Origin: Mycoemilia scoparia | Taxonomy: Eukaryota > Kickxellomycota > Kickxellomycetes > Kickxellales > Kickxellaceae | DNA length: 10,031 nt | Direction: 5' to 3' | NCBI GenBank assembly: GCA_027575805.1 | Contig: JANBPU010000466.1 | Location: 1-10,031, forward strand | Shown here: positions 1 through 8,031 of the stretch, piece after piece | Layout: each line of letters begins with the position of its first letter | Numbering within the stretch: position 1 is the first letter of the stretch | The notes under the pieces: model-generated | What the model was told of the DNA's origin: nothing | Seen by the model: only the letters and a program-made list of their open reading frames with translations | Databases searched by the model: none | Position numbers and translations under genes: made by a program

Positions 1-90
1 AAGGTCAACGACGTCGTTGTCGGCATCCGTAAGCGTAAGGGTCTTTCTGAGGAAGTTCCACCTCTTGACCGTTACCTTGACAAGATGTAA
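1..90 (+). CDS. EFT1/EF2: Translation elongation factor 2 (eEF2), C-terminal end only
   Basis: The window opens inside a reading frame of 29 codons ending in TAA at 88-90. The peptide has the C-terminal signature of eukaryotic elongation factor 2: the basic run IRKRKGL at residues 9-15, then PPLDRYLDKM at the end. eEF2 is the cytosolic GTPase that moves the peptidyl-tRNA from the A to the P site of the ribosome. These residues belong to the last domain; the GTP-binding part lies outside the window to the left. The last residue here is Met, where most eEF2 proteins end in Leu (LDKL), a conservative change. The gene reads rightward and converges on the DUF3020-like gene. Identification rests on the short tail alone, but that tail is highly conserved. 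Confidence 0.9.
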   Translation, partial: KVNDVVVGIRKRKGLSEEVPPLDRYLDKM

Positions 91-142
91 AGCCCGTTTT
101 CATTTTCAAATTTTCTCTGATAGTTTTGCAAATCACAATGCA

Positions 143-148
143 ATTAAA
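143..148 (+). terminator. Possible poly(A) signal of eEF2 gene (ATTAAA)
   Basis: ATTAAA, the common variant of the AATAAA signal, lies 53 bases after the eEF2 stop codon in an AT-rich 3' flank. No better candidate is closer. Fungal signals are degenerate, so this is tentative. Confidence 0.35.
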
Positions 149-377
149 AATACACACTACCTGTTATTCATTATTATCTAAACCGTTACTCTATTGATCA
201 ACAGCGGCTTTTATGTGCAGTAAATTTTTAACCATTGCTTCTTGCTGCTAAACACCCAATGTCTCATGACCGTTCAAGGCACTTTGGCATCCAATACCCC
301 ACTTTTTACTATTCTCAATTCAAGTCAAATTTTCACAACTTCAACGCTTTGCCTATTCTTGGCTACAATTCAAACAG

Positions 378-516
378 CTGCCATACATCATAGCAAAGCC
401 TTGGGCAAAATGGGTCTCCAAGAGTAGTTGGATAACAAGTGGCTGGTGATTGGGCTATATAATACGAAGATCCATTTTTTCTATTTTATATGTGCCTGAT
501 AACTAGTGATATCTTG
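378..516 (+). pseudogene. Decayed copy A of a dispersed protein-like repeat
   Basis: This segment is collinear with 8041-8201. Shared blocks in the same order are GGCAAAATGGG (404-414 and 8089-8099), TGGTGATTGGGC (444-455 and 8126-8137) and an 18-base block (498-515 and 8184-8201, 16 matches). Translated, copy A reads KALGKMGLQE, stop, then WLVIG, where copy B reads KAFGKMGPQE and WMVIG. A later block, ITSDIL, is in another frame and matches ITSEIF. So copy A carries at least one nonsense codon and one frameshift. The changes between copies are conservative at protein level, which suggests both descend from a coding sequence. The source gene or element is unknown to me. Confidence 0.55.
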
Positions 517-698
517 CCAGTTGATAAAATCCTTATCTCACCATGTGCTCTACTACTAACACTACCACCACTCACTCCAAGAATAAAAAATTTTGCTTCA
601 ACGACACATTTCTCAAATGTGCCTGTGCTGTGTCTCTGGGTGTGACAAGAGCAGAGTGATTCTAAAAGCAGTCAAAGATAACAACAGGTAATTTTTAT

Positions 699-722
699 TG
701 TGAGAGTGAGAGAGAGTGTGTG
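699..722. repeat. GA/GT-rich low-complexity tract
   Basis: An alternating run of GAGA and GTGT dinucleotides within the convergent spacer. It has no coding meaning. Confidence 0.6.
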
Positions 723-1138
723 GGCGTGGAATATTGTTAGTAGGATCATTACTACAATAAGAAACCGATTTTTGCTGATCCGCAGTCATGGATTATTGTT
801 GCAACACCATAGACATACATTGACTACCAAAGAGACACTTGGCAGCTAAAATCACAGTCCCATCTTTTATACATACATTGTTATTGCATTCCCCCTTTCC
901 CACACGCACACACAGGATTACGGTAAACAACAATGGAGCAAGGAAACAACAATCTTGTCAAAATATGCACAAAGTATGTGTATAGGGCTGCCTGGTCACA
1001 ATGATGTTACTAAAAAAGCACAGATTGATTGCTAGACAGTTTTATTGATAGATGACAGCTTGTAAACCAGTCATAAAATGAGTGTGCATGCCATGTGATA
1101 GTGATGTATTTGACAGGTGCCAGGAAAATATACAGATT

Positions 1139-1144
1139 TTTATT
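1139..1144 (-). terminator. Possible poly(A) signal (AATAAA) of DUF3020-like gene
   Basis: TTTATT on the plus strand reads AATAAA on the minus strand, about 240 bases after the stop codon. A second AATAAA lies at 1041-1046 (-). Either could end the transcript. Distance alone does not decide. Confidence 0.35.
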
Positions 1145-1382
1145 TTGAGAGAGAGAAGAGCATTAGGATGAATGAAGAGCTGCATTTACAGAGTGCAAAG
1201 AAAACATTAAATGATATGGTAAGCTGCGGATGGTGGGGAGGATGAGAAGGAAGTACTAACAAAATACAAAGAGACAGCCAGTGCAGCATAAGCAAAAAGA
1301 TTGTCTCAGATGACTTAATAGAGATAATAGTTTGATGGTATATATGAGAGAGCAAGCAAGAGGCTGTGGCACAGAAGGGCCC

Positions 1383-2447
1383 TTAATTAGAAGCACCTCT
1401 TAGCGATATAAGCGATAGGACAGCTGAGGCTTCTGGGTTATGTGATGGCGCTGTTGCCACTGCATGGGCAGAGAAAGTAGTTTCTGGTTCTGGTAACCTT
1501 AGATGGACGGCAGCAGGCCCATCATAAGGATGTTTCTGTGGAGAAGCAGATGAGGATAACGCGATGGTATGCTTCTTCTGGTGGTTTGAGCTGAGGGCAG
1601 AGAGCTGTGATAATGGCGAGAGCGATGGCAAGCTATTCTGCTGCTGTTGGGCCCTGGTGTCCTTGCCTGACTTGTGTGCGCCGGTGCTTGGGGCCCTCAA
1701 GGCATCTGAAAAAACGCTGATGCTGTTTATAGATGGTAGCCTGGGTGGAGCAGAGTGGCTCGAGTAGTTGCGTGTATAATCGAGGGGTGGAAGGCACTGG
1801 CTGGGTGCATCTTCCTGGGAAGAAGATGGAGGGCCAGCAAGTGACTGCGTGTTGGTGGTGGTGTGGATGAACGATGAAGACTTTGGTGTGTCCTGGGGCC
1901 CATTCGCCACGGCCTTCCAATACTCATGTGCGGGTGCAGGGGCCTCAATCTGCTTTTTGAAGTGGTACGGAGAAATGGTTCCTGAGCTTGGGGCAGAAAA
2001 GCTCGAAAGGGTGGACATACAGGGCGATGCTGGGACAATTGTGCTGCTGCCATCGCTGATACAGCTTCCAGAGCTACTGCTGCTACTGCAGCTGCTGCTA
2101 ATGGCCAGCGCGTTGTTGTTCCTTGGAGAAACCAAGGTCGTTGTGGACATGCTGCTCTGTACAGACATGGCTCTGCGATGCTCCTTGTCCCTTCTGCGCT
2201 GGCGCCTGCGCTCAAACTCGTCGCTAATCCACTTTTCCTTTTCGGGGGTGTTTTCTGGGCCATAGAGCTGGTTGGCACGCTTGTTGACACGGCAGCGAAG
2301 GTCGTTGTCCTTATTGCGCTCCTCATTCTGCTCACGCCACCTCTTCTTGCGCTCACGGTTCTCCGTGCGCATCTTCTGTGTCAGGTAGCCCTGCTGAGCA
2401 GGATTTGCCTGTGTGCCTGGATATGCTGCTGACCGTTGTGCGGGCAT
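1383..2447 (-). CDS. DUF3020-like basic nuclear protein, Ser-rich (putative regulator)
   Basis: Intronless 354-aa frame. The ATG at 2447-2445 has A-rich context and the stop is TAA at 1385-1383. Residues about 27-92 form a strongly basic, helix-prone block: RERKKRWREQNEERNKDNDL (31-50), then a Cys/Arg/Lys segment ending in LYG near 63, an EKEKW motif, and a final RRRQRRRDKEHRR-type stretch (80-92). This matches my recollection of the fungal DUF3020 domain, often found after HMG boxes in fungal transcription regulators. No HMG box is visible here. The rest is low complexity: a Ser/Cys-rich tract around 110-136, then Ser/Pro/Gln/His-rich sequence with no membrane segment. A nuclear, possibly DNA- or RNA-binding role is an inference. 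The frame stays open upstream of the ATG to a TAG near 2525, but without another ATG. It shares a divergent promoter region with the TANGO2-type gene. Confidence 0.8.
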   Translation of the reverse strand: MPAQRSAAYPGTQANPAQQGYLTQKMRTENRERKKRWREQNEERNKDNDLRCRVNKRANQLYGPENTPEKEKWISDEFERRRQRRRDKEHRRAMSVQSSMSTTTLVSPRNNNALAISSSCSSSSSSGSCISDGSSTIVPASPCMSTLSSFSAPSSGTISPYHFKKQIEAPAPAHEYWKAVANGPQDTPKSSSFIHTTTNTQSLAGPPSSSQEDAPSQCLPPLDYTRNYSSHSAPPRLPSINSISVFSDALRAPSTGAHKSGKDTRAQQQQNSLPSLSPLSQLSALSSNHQKKHTIALSSSASPQKHPYDGPAAVHLRLPEPETTFSAHAVATAPSHNPEASAVLSLISLRGASN

Positions 2448-2513
2448 ATTATAGCGATTGTTTATTGTAAATAGAGCGTGTGGGGCAGTGGTGGTAGGAA
2501 ACAGACCAGCCAG

Positions 2514-2519
2514 TTTATA
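2514..2519 (-). promoter_or_regulatory. TATA-like element upstream of DUF3020-like gene
   Basis: TTTATA on the plus strand reads TATAAA on the minus strand, about 67 bases before the ATG at 2447. This is a reasonable place for a core promoter with a short leader. Confidence 0.35.
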
Positions 2520-2698
2520 CTATATGTAGATGATAGATGGCGGCGGCGGCAGCAGCAAAAGCCAAAATGATATATTATAGGCCTTAACCTAAAGGTGCAA
2601 TATGAATAATAGCCAACTGGTTTGGTTGCAAAAGAAGTCACAAAACAACCTTAGAAATCTCAGAAAAGAATTAAAAGCAAGAAAGAGAGATGCGGTTG

Positions 2699-2707
2699 TA
2701 TATAAAG
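2699..2707 (+). promoter_or_regulatory. TATA-like element TATATAAAG
   Basis: A good TATA-box match in the divergent region. It lies 250 bases before the minus-strand ATG and 500 bases before the plus-strand MCI start. The 3' AAAG favours plus-strand use, which would imply a long leader or an upstream start for the TANGO2-type gene. Confidence 0.3.
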
Positions 2708-3208
2708 CGAAAACTGGGACTGCTATAACAATGATGATAATAAGAGACGGTCACTAGGGACGCAATGAAGGGCTTTATAAGTAGTCAGGCCTTTTGCGGC
2801 TGCACTACACATCCATCTGCAAAAGCACAAGCCTGCGACAGAGAGAGAGAGTTTTTATCAAGCATTCATGATCGCAAATTATCACATGCTTTTGCACGAA
2901 ATGGGGAGTTCTATGCCACACAAAACACTTTGCCAACCCCCTTTGAATTGACTGTAAGCAATCACAATGCATGTCCTAGCATGAGCAGAGTGGACATAGC
3001 AAGCCAGTCACCAAGTGCAAAAGGCCCCAACCGTTTAACCGATTCCCTCTCTCTCTCTCCCACCCTGAGTTTTTCTGGTACTCCCGCCGCCATTGCCATA
3101 TCCACTTCTGCCTCCCAATCTCAACACATTTTTATTCTCCAGAACCGTCACACTGCTTTTGCGCCGCCCCCTCTCTGTTCCTACTGCGCCCAAAATCTTC
3201 TGCGAAAA

Positions 3209-4596
3209 ATGTGCATAGCCTTTTGGCAGCTTACCAGTGGCAGCAGCCTGGCTGGCTCCAAGGAGAAGAGTAGTGCTCCTTTGTCACCGAACCAACCTAA
3301 ATTGTAAGACTGAAATGTGCTAGGGCGCCTCTTGCCAATTGGCCCCGCCCTGGCCTCTGCTCTAGCCATGACTACCACTACCGCTAATAACAGCATCCCA
3401 AAGCATGAAACAGTATGTAATTTTCACAATGCCTGTTCCTCTATAGCGTATTGGCTTTCAACAGGGATGAGTTCTTGGACCGCCCAACAAAGCTAGCCCA
3501 CTACTGGGAATTTTCGCCCGCAGTGCTTGCGCCTCTGGATCTGATGCCGCCCAGGGAGGAGGACCGGGGAACATGGCTTGGTGTAAGCCGCGATGGCAGG
3601 ATCGCAGTCCTGACAAACTACAGGGAATTGAACGGCCCACAACCGAACATGCTTTCAAGAGGTAGGCTTGTTCGGCATTTCCTAGAATCCGCACGGGATT
3701 CGGCTTTTGCCGACGTAGATGCCTATGCCCAGCATGTGCTTGCTGACCGTGATCGGTATGCTGGGTTCAATCTCCTGCTCTTTGATGTTTTGAAGGACTG
3801 CGCTGTCTATGTCACCAATCGTGGGCCTAGTGGTGGGACAACAGACAGCACTGCCGCCACTGATGACAGTCAATCTCCAGAATTGCAGTCACCCGGGTAC
3901 AGCCGAAAGCTGGCTCTTAACCGTGTCTATGGCATATCAAACTCCACACTGGACGTCGAATGGCCCAAGGTGAAGAAGGGAAAGGCTTTGGTCGAACAAG
4001 TGTTGGTAAGAGGGGCAATAGTAGTAGTAGTAGTAGTAAACCTATGATCTTTGTACCTAACCATTGGCCTGCTTTCACAATCTCGGACTAACATGTTTAT
4101 TGGACACACATACGTATTCATTAGGGTAATGCCGCTTCTTTGAAGACTATGGACAATGATGAGCTTTCAAACAGACTCTTTGAAATCCTAAGGTAGGTAA
4201 ATTTGTCTTTAGGGCACCGGGGCCAATTTTGTCTTTAGTACAAATCCGTAGTACCAGCATAAACCTTTTTGCTCCAATGGGCTGACAGAGCACGACCAAA
4301 CATGATTATTTTATAGCAACAGGAATACCGACAACGGTGTTGACTGCCCCAAAAAACTCAGGGATCTGGAGCACTTTATTTGCATACCTCGGATTTCTTC
4401 GTCAAACCCAACATTCTCCATAAACTCCGACTATGCCACTAGGACGGCTCATGTCATCATAGTCAACAGCGATGGGAAGACAAATATTTACGAGCGATCG
4501 TTGTATCCCGAAAACGAAGAGGATATTGGACCAGCCAGCGGCGATGACGGGTCGGCGGTTAGAAAGCTTGAGTTGACGATACCCGGTTTAGCATAG
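3209..4596 (+). CDS. TANGO2: TANGO2 / NRDE-family protein, four exons
   Basis: The model has four exons: 3209-3303, 3447-4005, 4125-4192 and 4317-4596, giving 333 aa (human TANGO2 is 276). Introns are 143, 119 and 124 bases, all GT-AG, and every junction keeps the frame. The protein starts MCIAFW, matching the family's conserved MCI start. The family's name motif follows as VLAFNRDEFLDRPTKLA (33-49), encoded across intron 1. Next come GTWLGVSRDGRIAVLTNYRE, a GRLVRHFL segment, YAGFNLLL, YGISNSTLDVEWPK, and near the C-terminus a YATRTAHVIIVNSDG segment (human: YGTRTNTIILVDADG). Animal TANGO2 was named from a Golgi/secretion screen and is now linked to mitochondrial, lipid and possibly heme handling; its reaction is not settled. 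Relative to human, the extra length is a Ser/Gly/Pro/Asn spacer after MCIAFW and an acidic loop near the end. An open frame continues upstream of the ATG. Confidence 0.92.
4019..4038. repeat. (TAG)n microsatellite inside TANGO2 intron 2
   Basis: Six or more TAG/AGT units begin 13 bases after the GTAAGA donor at 4006. In the exon frame they read as Val codons, so the open frame runs on into the intron for 14 codons before its stop. The run is intronic in the proposed model. Confidence 0.8.
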
Positions 4597-5520
4597 AATT
4601 CATGTCATCTCCTGGCTCTGTAAGATGCGGCCAGAATCTCCACTCTATTGAATCCAGCTTTATGCTTTACTTCTTGCTTTTGCTTGCAGCTGCAATAACA
4701 GTAATAAGAGTGGCATTTGTGGTTATTGATGGTTGTTTGTGGCTTTGGATGCTTGCATCAACGATCCCTGCCTATACTACACAAAATACTCACTTTCATA
4801 TGCTTGTCACCAACTCTCTCTCTCCTTTTCTGTTTTATTGTATTGATTTACACTGGCTGGCTTATATCGATAATTTGTTATTGGCTTTGTATTGACTACA
4901 GCAATGGTTTATGTGGTCAGCAATATATATATTGGACTCATTAAGATTAGGCATGGTCAAAAGGGACGACTTTGAAAATATGTTGGGGTGCAAAAACATA
5001 GCTGACTGCTTGTGAAAAATCAAGATCGATTAGCCATTTCTTCTTCCACATGAAAATTATTGTTTTCACCTGAAAGTAAAAGTCACACACACACACATAT
5101 ACAGTTCACAAAAATAACAGTCCCAAACCATGAATGCCCCCTTTTGTTGATTTTGAAAAAAATCTCTTCAGTCACACTTTTGTTTTCTAATCTGCATTTT
5201 AATAAAACTAAATCTTTTTTGCCAAAGGATCAAGAAATCGAAATGGCCATGTTTTGTTTTTTATCCGACCAGCCCAGTTTTTATCAGAGTCTTTGTTCAC
5301 ACAGCGAGAGTACATATCTTAATCCACACAAACAGATTAGGGACTAGAAAGTTAGGTATGTCGGTCGCACAGCCATTAACTATGGGCCGCCAATACATAT
5401 AGACGCGCACACTACTATGGCAGCACACTCTTTGCACTAAAATTCGCCGTATGTGTCTGATTTCCTTTCTCTCCTTTTGTAACTAAAATATACACACATA
5501 TCCAATATACTACTACAAAA
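4597..5520. other. Intergenic spacer between TANGO2 and MPC1 genes
   Basis: This 924-base stretch holds the 3' flank of the TANGO2-type gene and the promoter of MPC1. No canonical AATAAA appears just after the TANGO2 stop. A short TGAAAA/TTTTCA hairpin lies at 5051-5068 and a CA run at 5084-5097. An AG-GTATGT donor-like site near 5354 and a pyrimidine-rich segment at about 5461-5480 would allow a 5' leader intron in MPC1, but this is unproven. Open frames here have no recognisable product. Confidence 0.6.
5084..5097. repeat. (CA)n microsatellite
   Basis: An uninterrupted CA dinucleotide run in the spacer upstream of MPC1. Confidence 0.8.
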
Positions 5521-6556
5521 ATGTCGTGGGCTCAAGGATTTTTCAGAAAGCTGGGTTCAAAGGAATTCCGCGCTTACTTGATGAGGTAAGTGGTAGTTCA
5601 AATTGACAACGGTACTTTTGCTTGTAACTGTTATTCACTCTAAGCCAATCTCTCCCACCCCCCCTCACCATGGCCATTTCCAAATTGAATGCCCACATTT
5701 ATACTTTGTGTCTAATAAATTTACTGCCTACACACACACACACACACACGCCTATACGAGGGCTTGTAAGAAATCGCATTTGCTAATACTGAATCTATTC
5801 TTTCTTTTTGAATTACCACTATTATTATAGCACCCACTTTTGGGGTCCAGGTATGTTGAGTTGATTTATAACTGCGCGGGTTTATATCGGTTCCGCTTAA
5901 ACTAGGAGTATTGGTAGTCTATATCACAGATTAACTTATGCACAATCAAAATAGCCGCCAACTGGGGTATTCCTCTTGCTGCCCTTGCTGACACACAAAA
6001 GTCTCCTGAGATGATATCTGGAAAAATGACTGCTAGTAAGTAATGACGATTAATATAATAGCAAAGCTTATAATTATTATAATTATAATTATAATTGTTT
6101 ATTCAAATCCCTTTATGCCAAGATGTATTTGTGATGCTATTACTATTTTAACTTGTCGACAAGTATTAATATATGCCTTTTTGCTTGTTTGATCTTTAGC
6201 TTTGTGTCTATACTCTGCCCTTTTCATGCGCTTCGCTTGGGCTGTGAGTCCTAGAAACTATCTCCTATTCGCTTGCCACTTAACAAACGAGGTTGCTCAG
6301 CTTATCCAGATGGGTCGCTTTGTCAACTACAACGGGTATGTTAGTCTGGTCACTTTCCATTCTATAATGATTTTGATCTCCAATACAGGACAACTAAACC
6401 CTGTATGATTCCTGGCTAAATATGTTGTTTATTTGTATATGTGTGGTTGAAAATAGTGGATATGAAGGCGTTTTGAAGCAGATCAAGGGTTCTTTTGACG
6501 ACAGCAGCAGCAGCAGCCAGCCAGAGATCAAGGCTGAAGAGGCCAAGAAGAACTAA
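5521..6556 (+). CDS. MPC1: Mitochondrial pyruvate carrier subunit 1, five exons
   Basis: The five exons are 5521-5585, 5831-5850, 5955-6035, 6200-6335 and 6457-6556, giving 133 aa. Introns are 245, 104, 164 and 121 bases, all GT-AG. MPC1 pairs with an MPC2-type subunit in the inner mitochondrial membrane to import pyruvate into the matrix. Family hallmarks are clear. The amphipathic start has SKEFRAYLM followed by STHFWGP (22-28), then NWGIPLAAL (31-39). [11 protein letters not shown] (44-54) and a hydrophobic [13 protein letters not shown] segment (57-69) follow. [20 protein letters not shown] (73-92) is almost the same as in animals. The C-terminus is a fungal-type tail with five Ser from AGC repeats and a Lys-rich end. 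Exon 2 is only 20 bases long. TGCTAATAC at 5781-5789 is a good branch-point candidate for intron 1. The second subunit is not in this window. Confidence 0.97.
5731..5749. repeat. (CA)n microsatellite in MPC1 intron 1
   Basis: A CA dinucleotide run about 80 bases before the acceptor of the first MPC1 intron. It lies upstream of the likely branch point and should not disturb splicing. Confidence 0.85.
6070..6096. repeat. AT-only (AAT/ATT)n tract in MPC1 intron 3
   Basis: A 27-base stretch made only of A and T, built from overlapping AATT and ATT units and largely self-complementary. It lies just after the intron 3 donor at 6036. Confidence 0.8.
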
Positions 6557-6661
6557 TGGTAGAAATAGTATTATTAGTAATAGCAGAAGTGGTCTTTATA
6601 TTTGTACTAGAAACACGGTTGATCTCCATTATTTCTGGTTTACTTTTGTAGTTTATATGAG

Positions 6662-6667
6662 AATAAA
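6662..6667 (+). terminator. Poly(A) signal AATAAA of MPC1
   Basis: Canonical AATAAA 105 bases after the MPC1 stop codon, followed by TG- and T-rich sequence as expected near a cleavage site. Confidence 0.6.
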
Positions 6668-6690
6668 CTGTTTATTAGATTTAGAATTGT

Positions 6691-6703
6691 ACACACACAC
6701 ACA
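6691..6703. repeat. (AC)n microsatellite
   Basis: A short AC run just after the MPC1 poly(A) signal. Confidence 0.8.
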
Positions 6704-7018
6704 GCTCAAAGACACATCCATTACTTCCATGTGATTTATTTATTTTATAAATCTCGTTTATTTAGTTAGAGCTAAAGCCTAGTGGAGTAGTGATAGGTAA
6801 ATATGAGAACGGTATTTGTAACTGTAAAGTATAATTTGTTGTTATTTAAACCTTGCACTATCTATGTCTATCTGGGTTATATATGACAGCTGTGTTGATG
6901 ATATTTCTAAAACCAAAGATACGTTTACAGACTACCTTTTTCCTTTCTAGTCGATTTCTGCAGGAGTATCAAACATACAGATAAGCAGATACACATATGT
7001 TTGCTTCGAGATATTATA

Positions 7019-7024
7019 TTTATT
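7019..7024 (-). terminator. Poly(A) signal AATAAA of complex I LYR subunit gene
   Basis: TTTATT on the plus strand reads AATAAA on the minus strand, 98 bases after the stop codon of the minus-strand gene. The position mirrors that of the MPC1 signal. Confidence 0.55.
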
Positions 7025-7078
7025 CAATCAATATCCGAAATCATGTATTAAACGCTTCCAAAAGAACATACGTGTGTC

Positions 7079-7097
7079 TATGTATGTATGTATGTAT
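7079..7097. repeat. (TATG)n microsatellite
   Basis: Nearly five tandem TATG units, 25 bases downstream of the minus-strand stop codon, in the 3' untranslated region of the complex I subunit gene. Confidence 0.85.
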
Positions 7098-7121
7098 CAA
7101 GGTTTGCTTATTTTGTATGAC

Positions 7122-7703
7122 TTAAGCGCTACCCTCATAGAATCTTTCAAGGAAAGTGCCGGGCTTCTGTGGAATATCCTCTTTATCAAAGTAGTGCATA
7201 AGATGGCTGTACTGTTTCCAGACATTTACGGTCTCTTCAAGCTCGAGGCGCCCCTTAAGCAACAAAACGTCGATTGTTGAAAGATCCGAAGCATGTTTGT
7301 TCTTTTCAAACTCCTCGCGGATTTTTGCCCGAATAACGGATTGTGGTATTGGAATATGGTATTCTGTAATGATCATTGGGACCTATAAATAATATGTTTA
7401 TAACGAACAAGCTGTTAATATATCCGCGCACTTTAAGTCTTTTGAATGATAATTACTAGTTTAGGGAGATTGGAAAAATAAGGGTCTTTAAAAAACTGCA
7501 ATTTGTTTTACCAAAAGAATAGCACACCGTGTATTATTTTTCTGGCAAGAACGGCTAGTTTTATAGAGTATGCGTCTATTATAGTACTCTGTATGTCATT
7601 TACTTACATTCTTTTGCCAATCGCGGTATAATTGAATGCTGCGTTTGCGGGCAACGGCAAGTGAACCGGAAGCTCTTGTGACAACGGGAGCAAGATTTGG
7701 CAT
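7122..7703 (-). CDS. NDUFA6: NADH:ubiquinone oxidoreductase LYR subunit (NDUFA6/B14), two exons
   Basis: Minus strand: exon 1 is 7703-7608 (ATG, 32 codons), the GT-AG intron is 7607-7383 (225 bases, phase 0), and exon 2 is 7382-7122, ending in TAA. The product is 118 aa. The LYR motif that names the family is at residues 25-27 (IQLYRDWQKN), encoded just before the intron. VPMIITEYHI follows, then IREEFEKNKHASDLSTIDVL and a strongly conserved KGRLELEETVNVWKQYSHLM block (human: [20 protein letters not shown]), ending FLERFYEG. This subunit sits on the matrix side of respiratory complex I and in known structures contacts an acyl carrier protein through the LYR fold. Fungal counterparts are similar in size. 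The N-terminal 20 residues are basic/hydroxylated and may aid import. Transcription converges on MPC1. Confidence 0.95.
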
Positions 7704-7926
7704 TTTATACAGAAAGACTACAAAAAACACACACACAAGATTCTAAAAAAGATAAAAAGCAAATTGAACAACACCACCAACTGTTGTGGGCTTCTTTCTG
7801 TATTGGTTTAAGCTGTTATCCTCTCAAGCAATATTATAAGCTAGGAGTTTGGTTTGATAATGTGTGCACCCTTAACCCCCCCTACTGTTGCCTTTTTGTC
7901 TTGAAATGCCTGACTGATCATTTGAT

Positions 7927-7947
7927 ATGATGGTGATGATGATGATA
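7927..7947. repeat. (GAT)n-like microsatellite
   Basis: An imperfect GAT/GGT triplet run in the spacer. It contains box C-like GTGATGA but no matching downstream box D, so it was not called as a snoRNA. Confidence 0.65.
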
Positions 7948-8006
7948 GGAACCCTCATTGATTTAATCAGCTTGTCACTACTTTGTGGTCACTGGTAACT
8001 ATTCAC

Positions 8007-8023
8007 AGACTAGACTAGACTAG
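8007..8023. repeat. Three tandem AGACT units
   Basis: AGACT repeated three times and ending in AG, nine bases before the ATG of the copy B open frame. It may mark an edge of that repeat, but no matching sequence was seen at its other end. Confidence 0.6.
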
Positions 8024-8031
8024 TAAAAAAT

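Larger units (their letters stand above)
91..1382. other. Convergent intergenic spacer
   Basis: This stretch separates the 3' ends of the eEF2 gene (+) and the DUF3020-like gene (-). It holds the eEF2 3' untranslated region at the left, a decayed repeat copy near 378-516, a GA/GT-rich low-complexity run at about 699-722, and at the right the probable 3' untranslated region of the minus-strand gene. Open frames here are short, lack good starts and resemble no protein known to me. No tRNA or rRNA was seen. Confidence 0.7.
2448..3208. other. Divergent promoter region
   Basis: This 761-base gap separates the start codons of two genes reading apart. It contains TATAAA (-) at 2514-2519, TATATAAAG at 2699-2707, a GGC/AGC triplet run at about 2539-2556, and a CT dinucleotide run at about 3046-3060. 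The CT run lies about 150 bases before the TANGO2-type start, and such pyrimidine tracts are common upstream of fungal genes. The right-hand 444 bases also happen to be open in frame with the TANGO2-type start. Confidence 0.6.
6557..7121. other. Convergent spacer between MPC1 and complex I gene
   Basis: The 3' untranslated regions of two genes reading toward each other fill this 565-base stretch. It contains one AATAAA on each strand at a similar distance from its stop codon, a CA run at 6691-6703 and a TATG run at 7079-7097. No coding region was recognised. Confidence 0.75.
7704..8031. other. Upstream flank of complex I gene and spacer
   Basis: The left part is the leader and promoter of the minus-strand complex I gene. 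It has an AC run at about 7726-7737 that reads, on the minus strand, GTGT then T-rich then TAG, so a leader intron acceptor is possible. The rest holds a GAT-rich run (7927-7947) and three AGACT units (8007-8023) next to the copy B repeat. No other gene is visible. Confidence 0.6.

Noticed and set aside
543..659. 38-codon frame with several Cys and Thr residues
   Set aside because: Too short, low complexity at the start, no homologue recognised and no supporting signals.
933..1003. Short plus-strand frame starting in a good ATG context after a CA-rich leader-like run, with a GTATGT donor-like site at 974
   Set aside because: Only 23 codons, or about 31 if spliced to an acceptor near 1117. 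The peptide resembles nothing and the region is probably the 3' flank of the minus-strand gene.
1727..2356. Long frames overlapping the DUF3020-like gene (209 codons on -, 138 codons on +)
   Set aside because: They are shadows of the GC-rich, Ser-rich coding sequence. The 354-codon frame has the recognisable domain.
4602..4944. Two overlapping hydrophobic plus-strand frames after the TANGO2 stop
   Set aside because: Biased composition from T-rich spacer DNA. No family resemblance, and both overlap the same bases in different frames.
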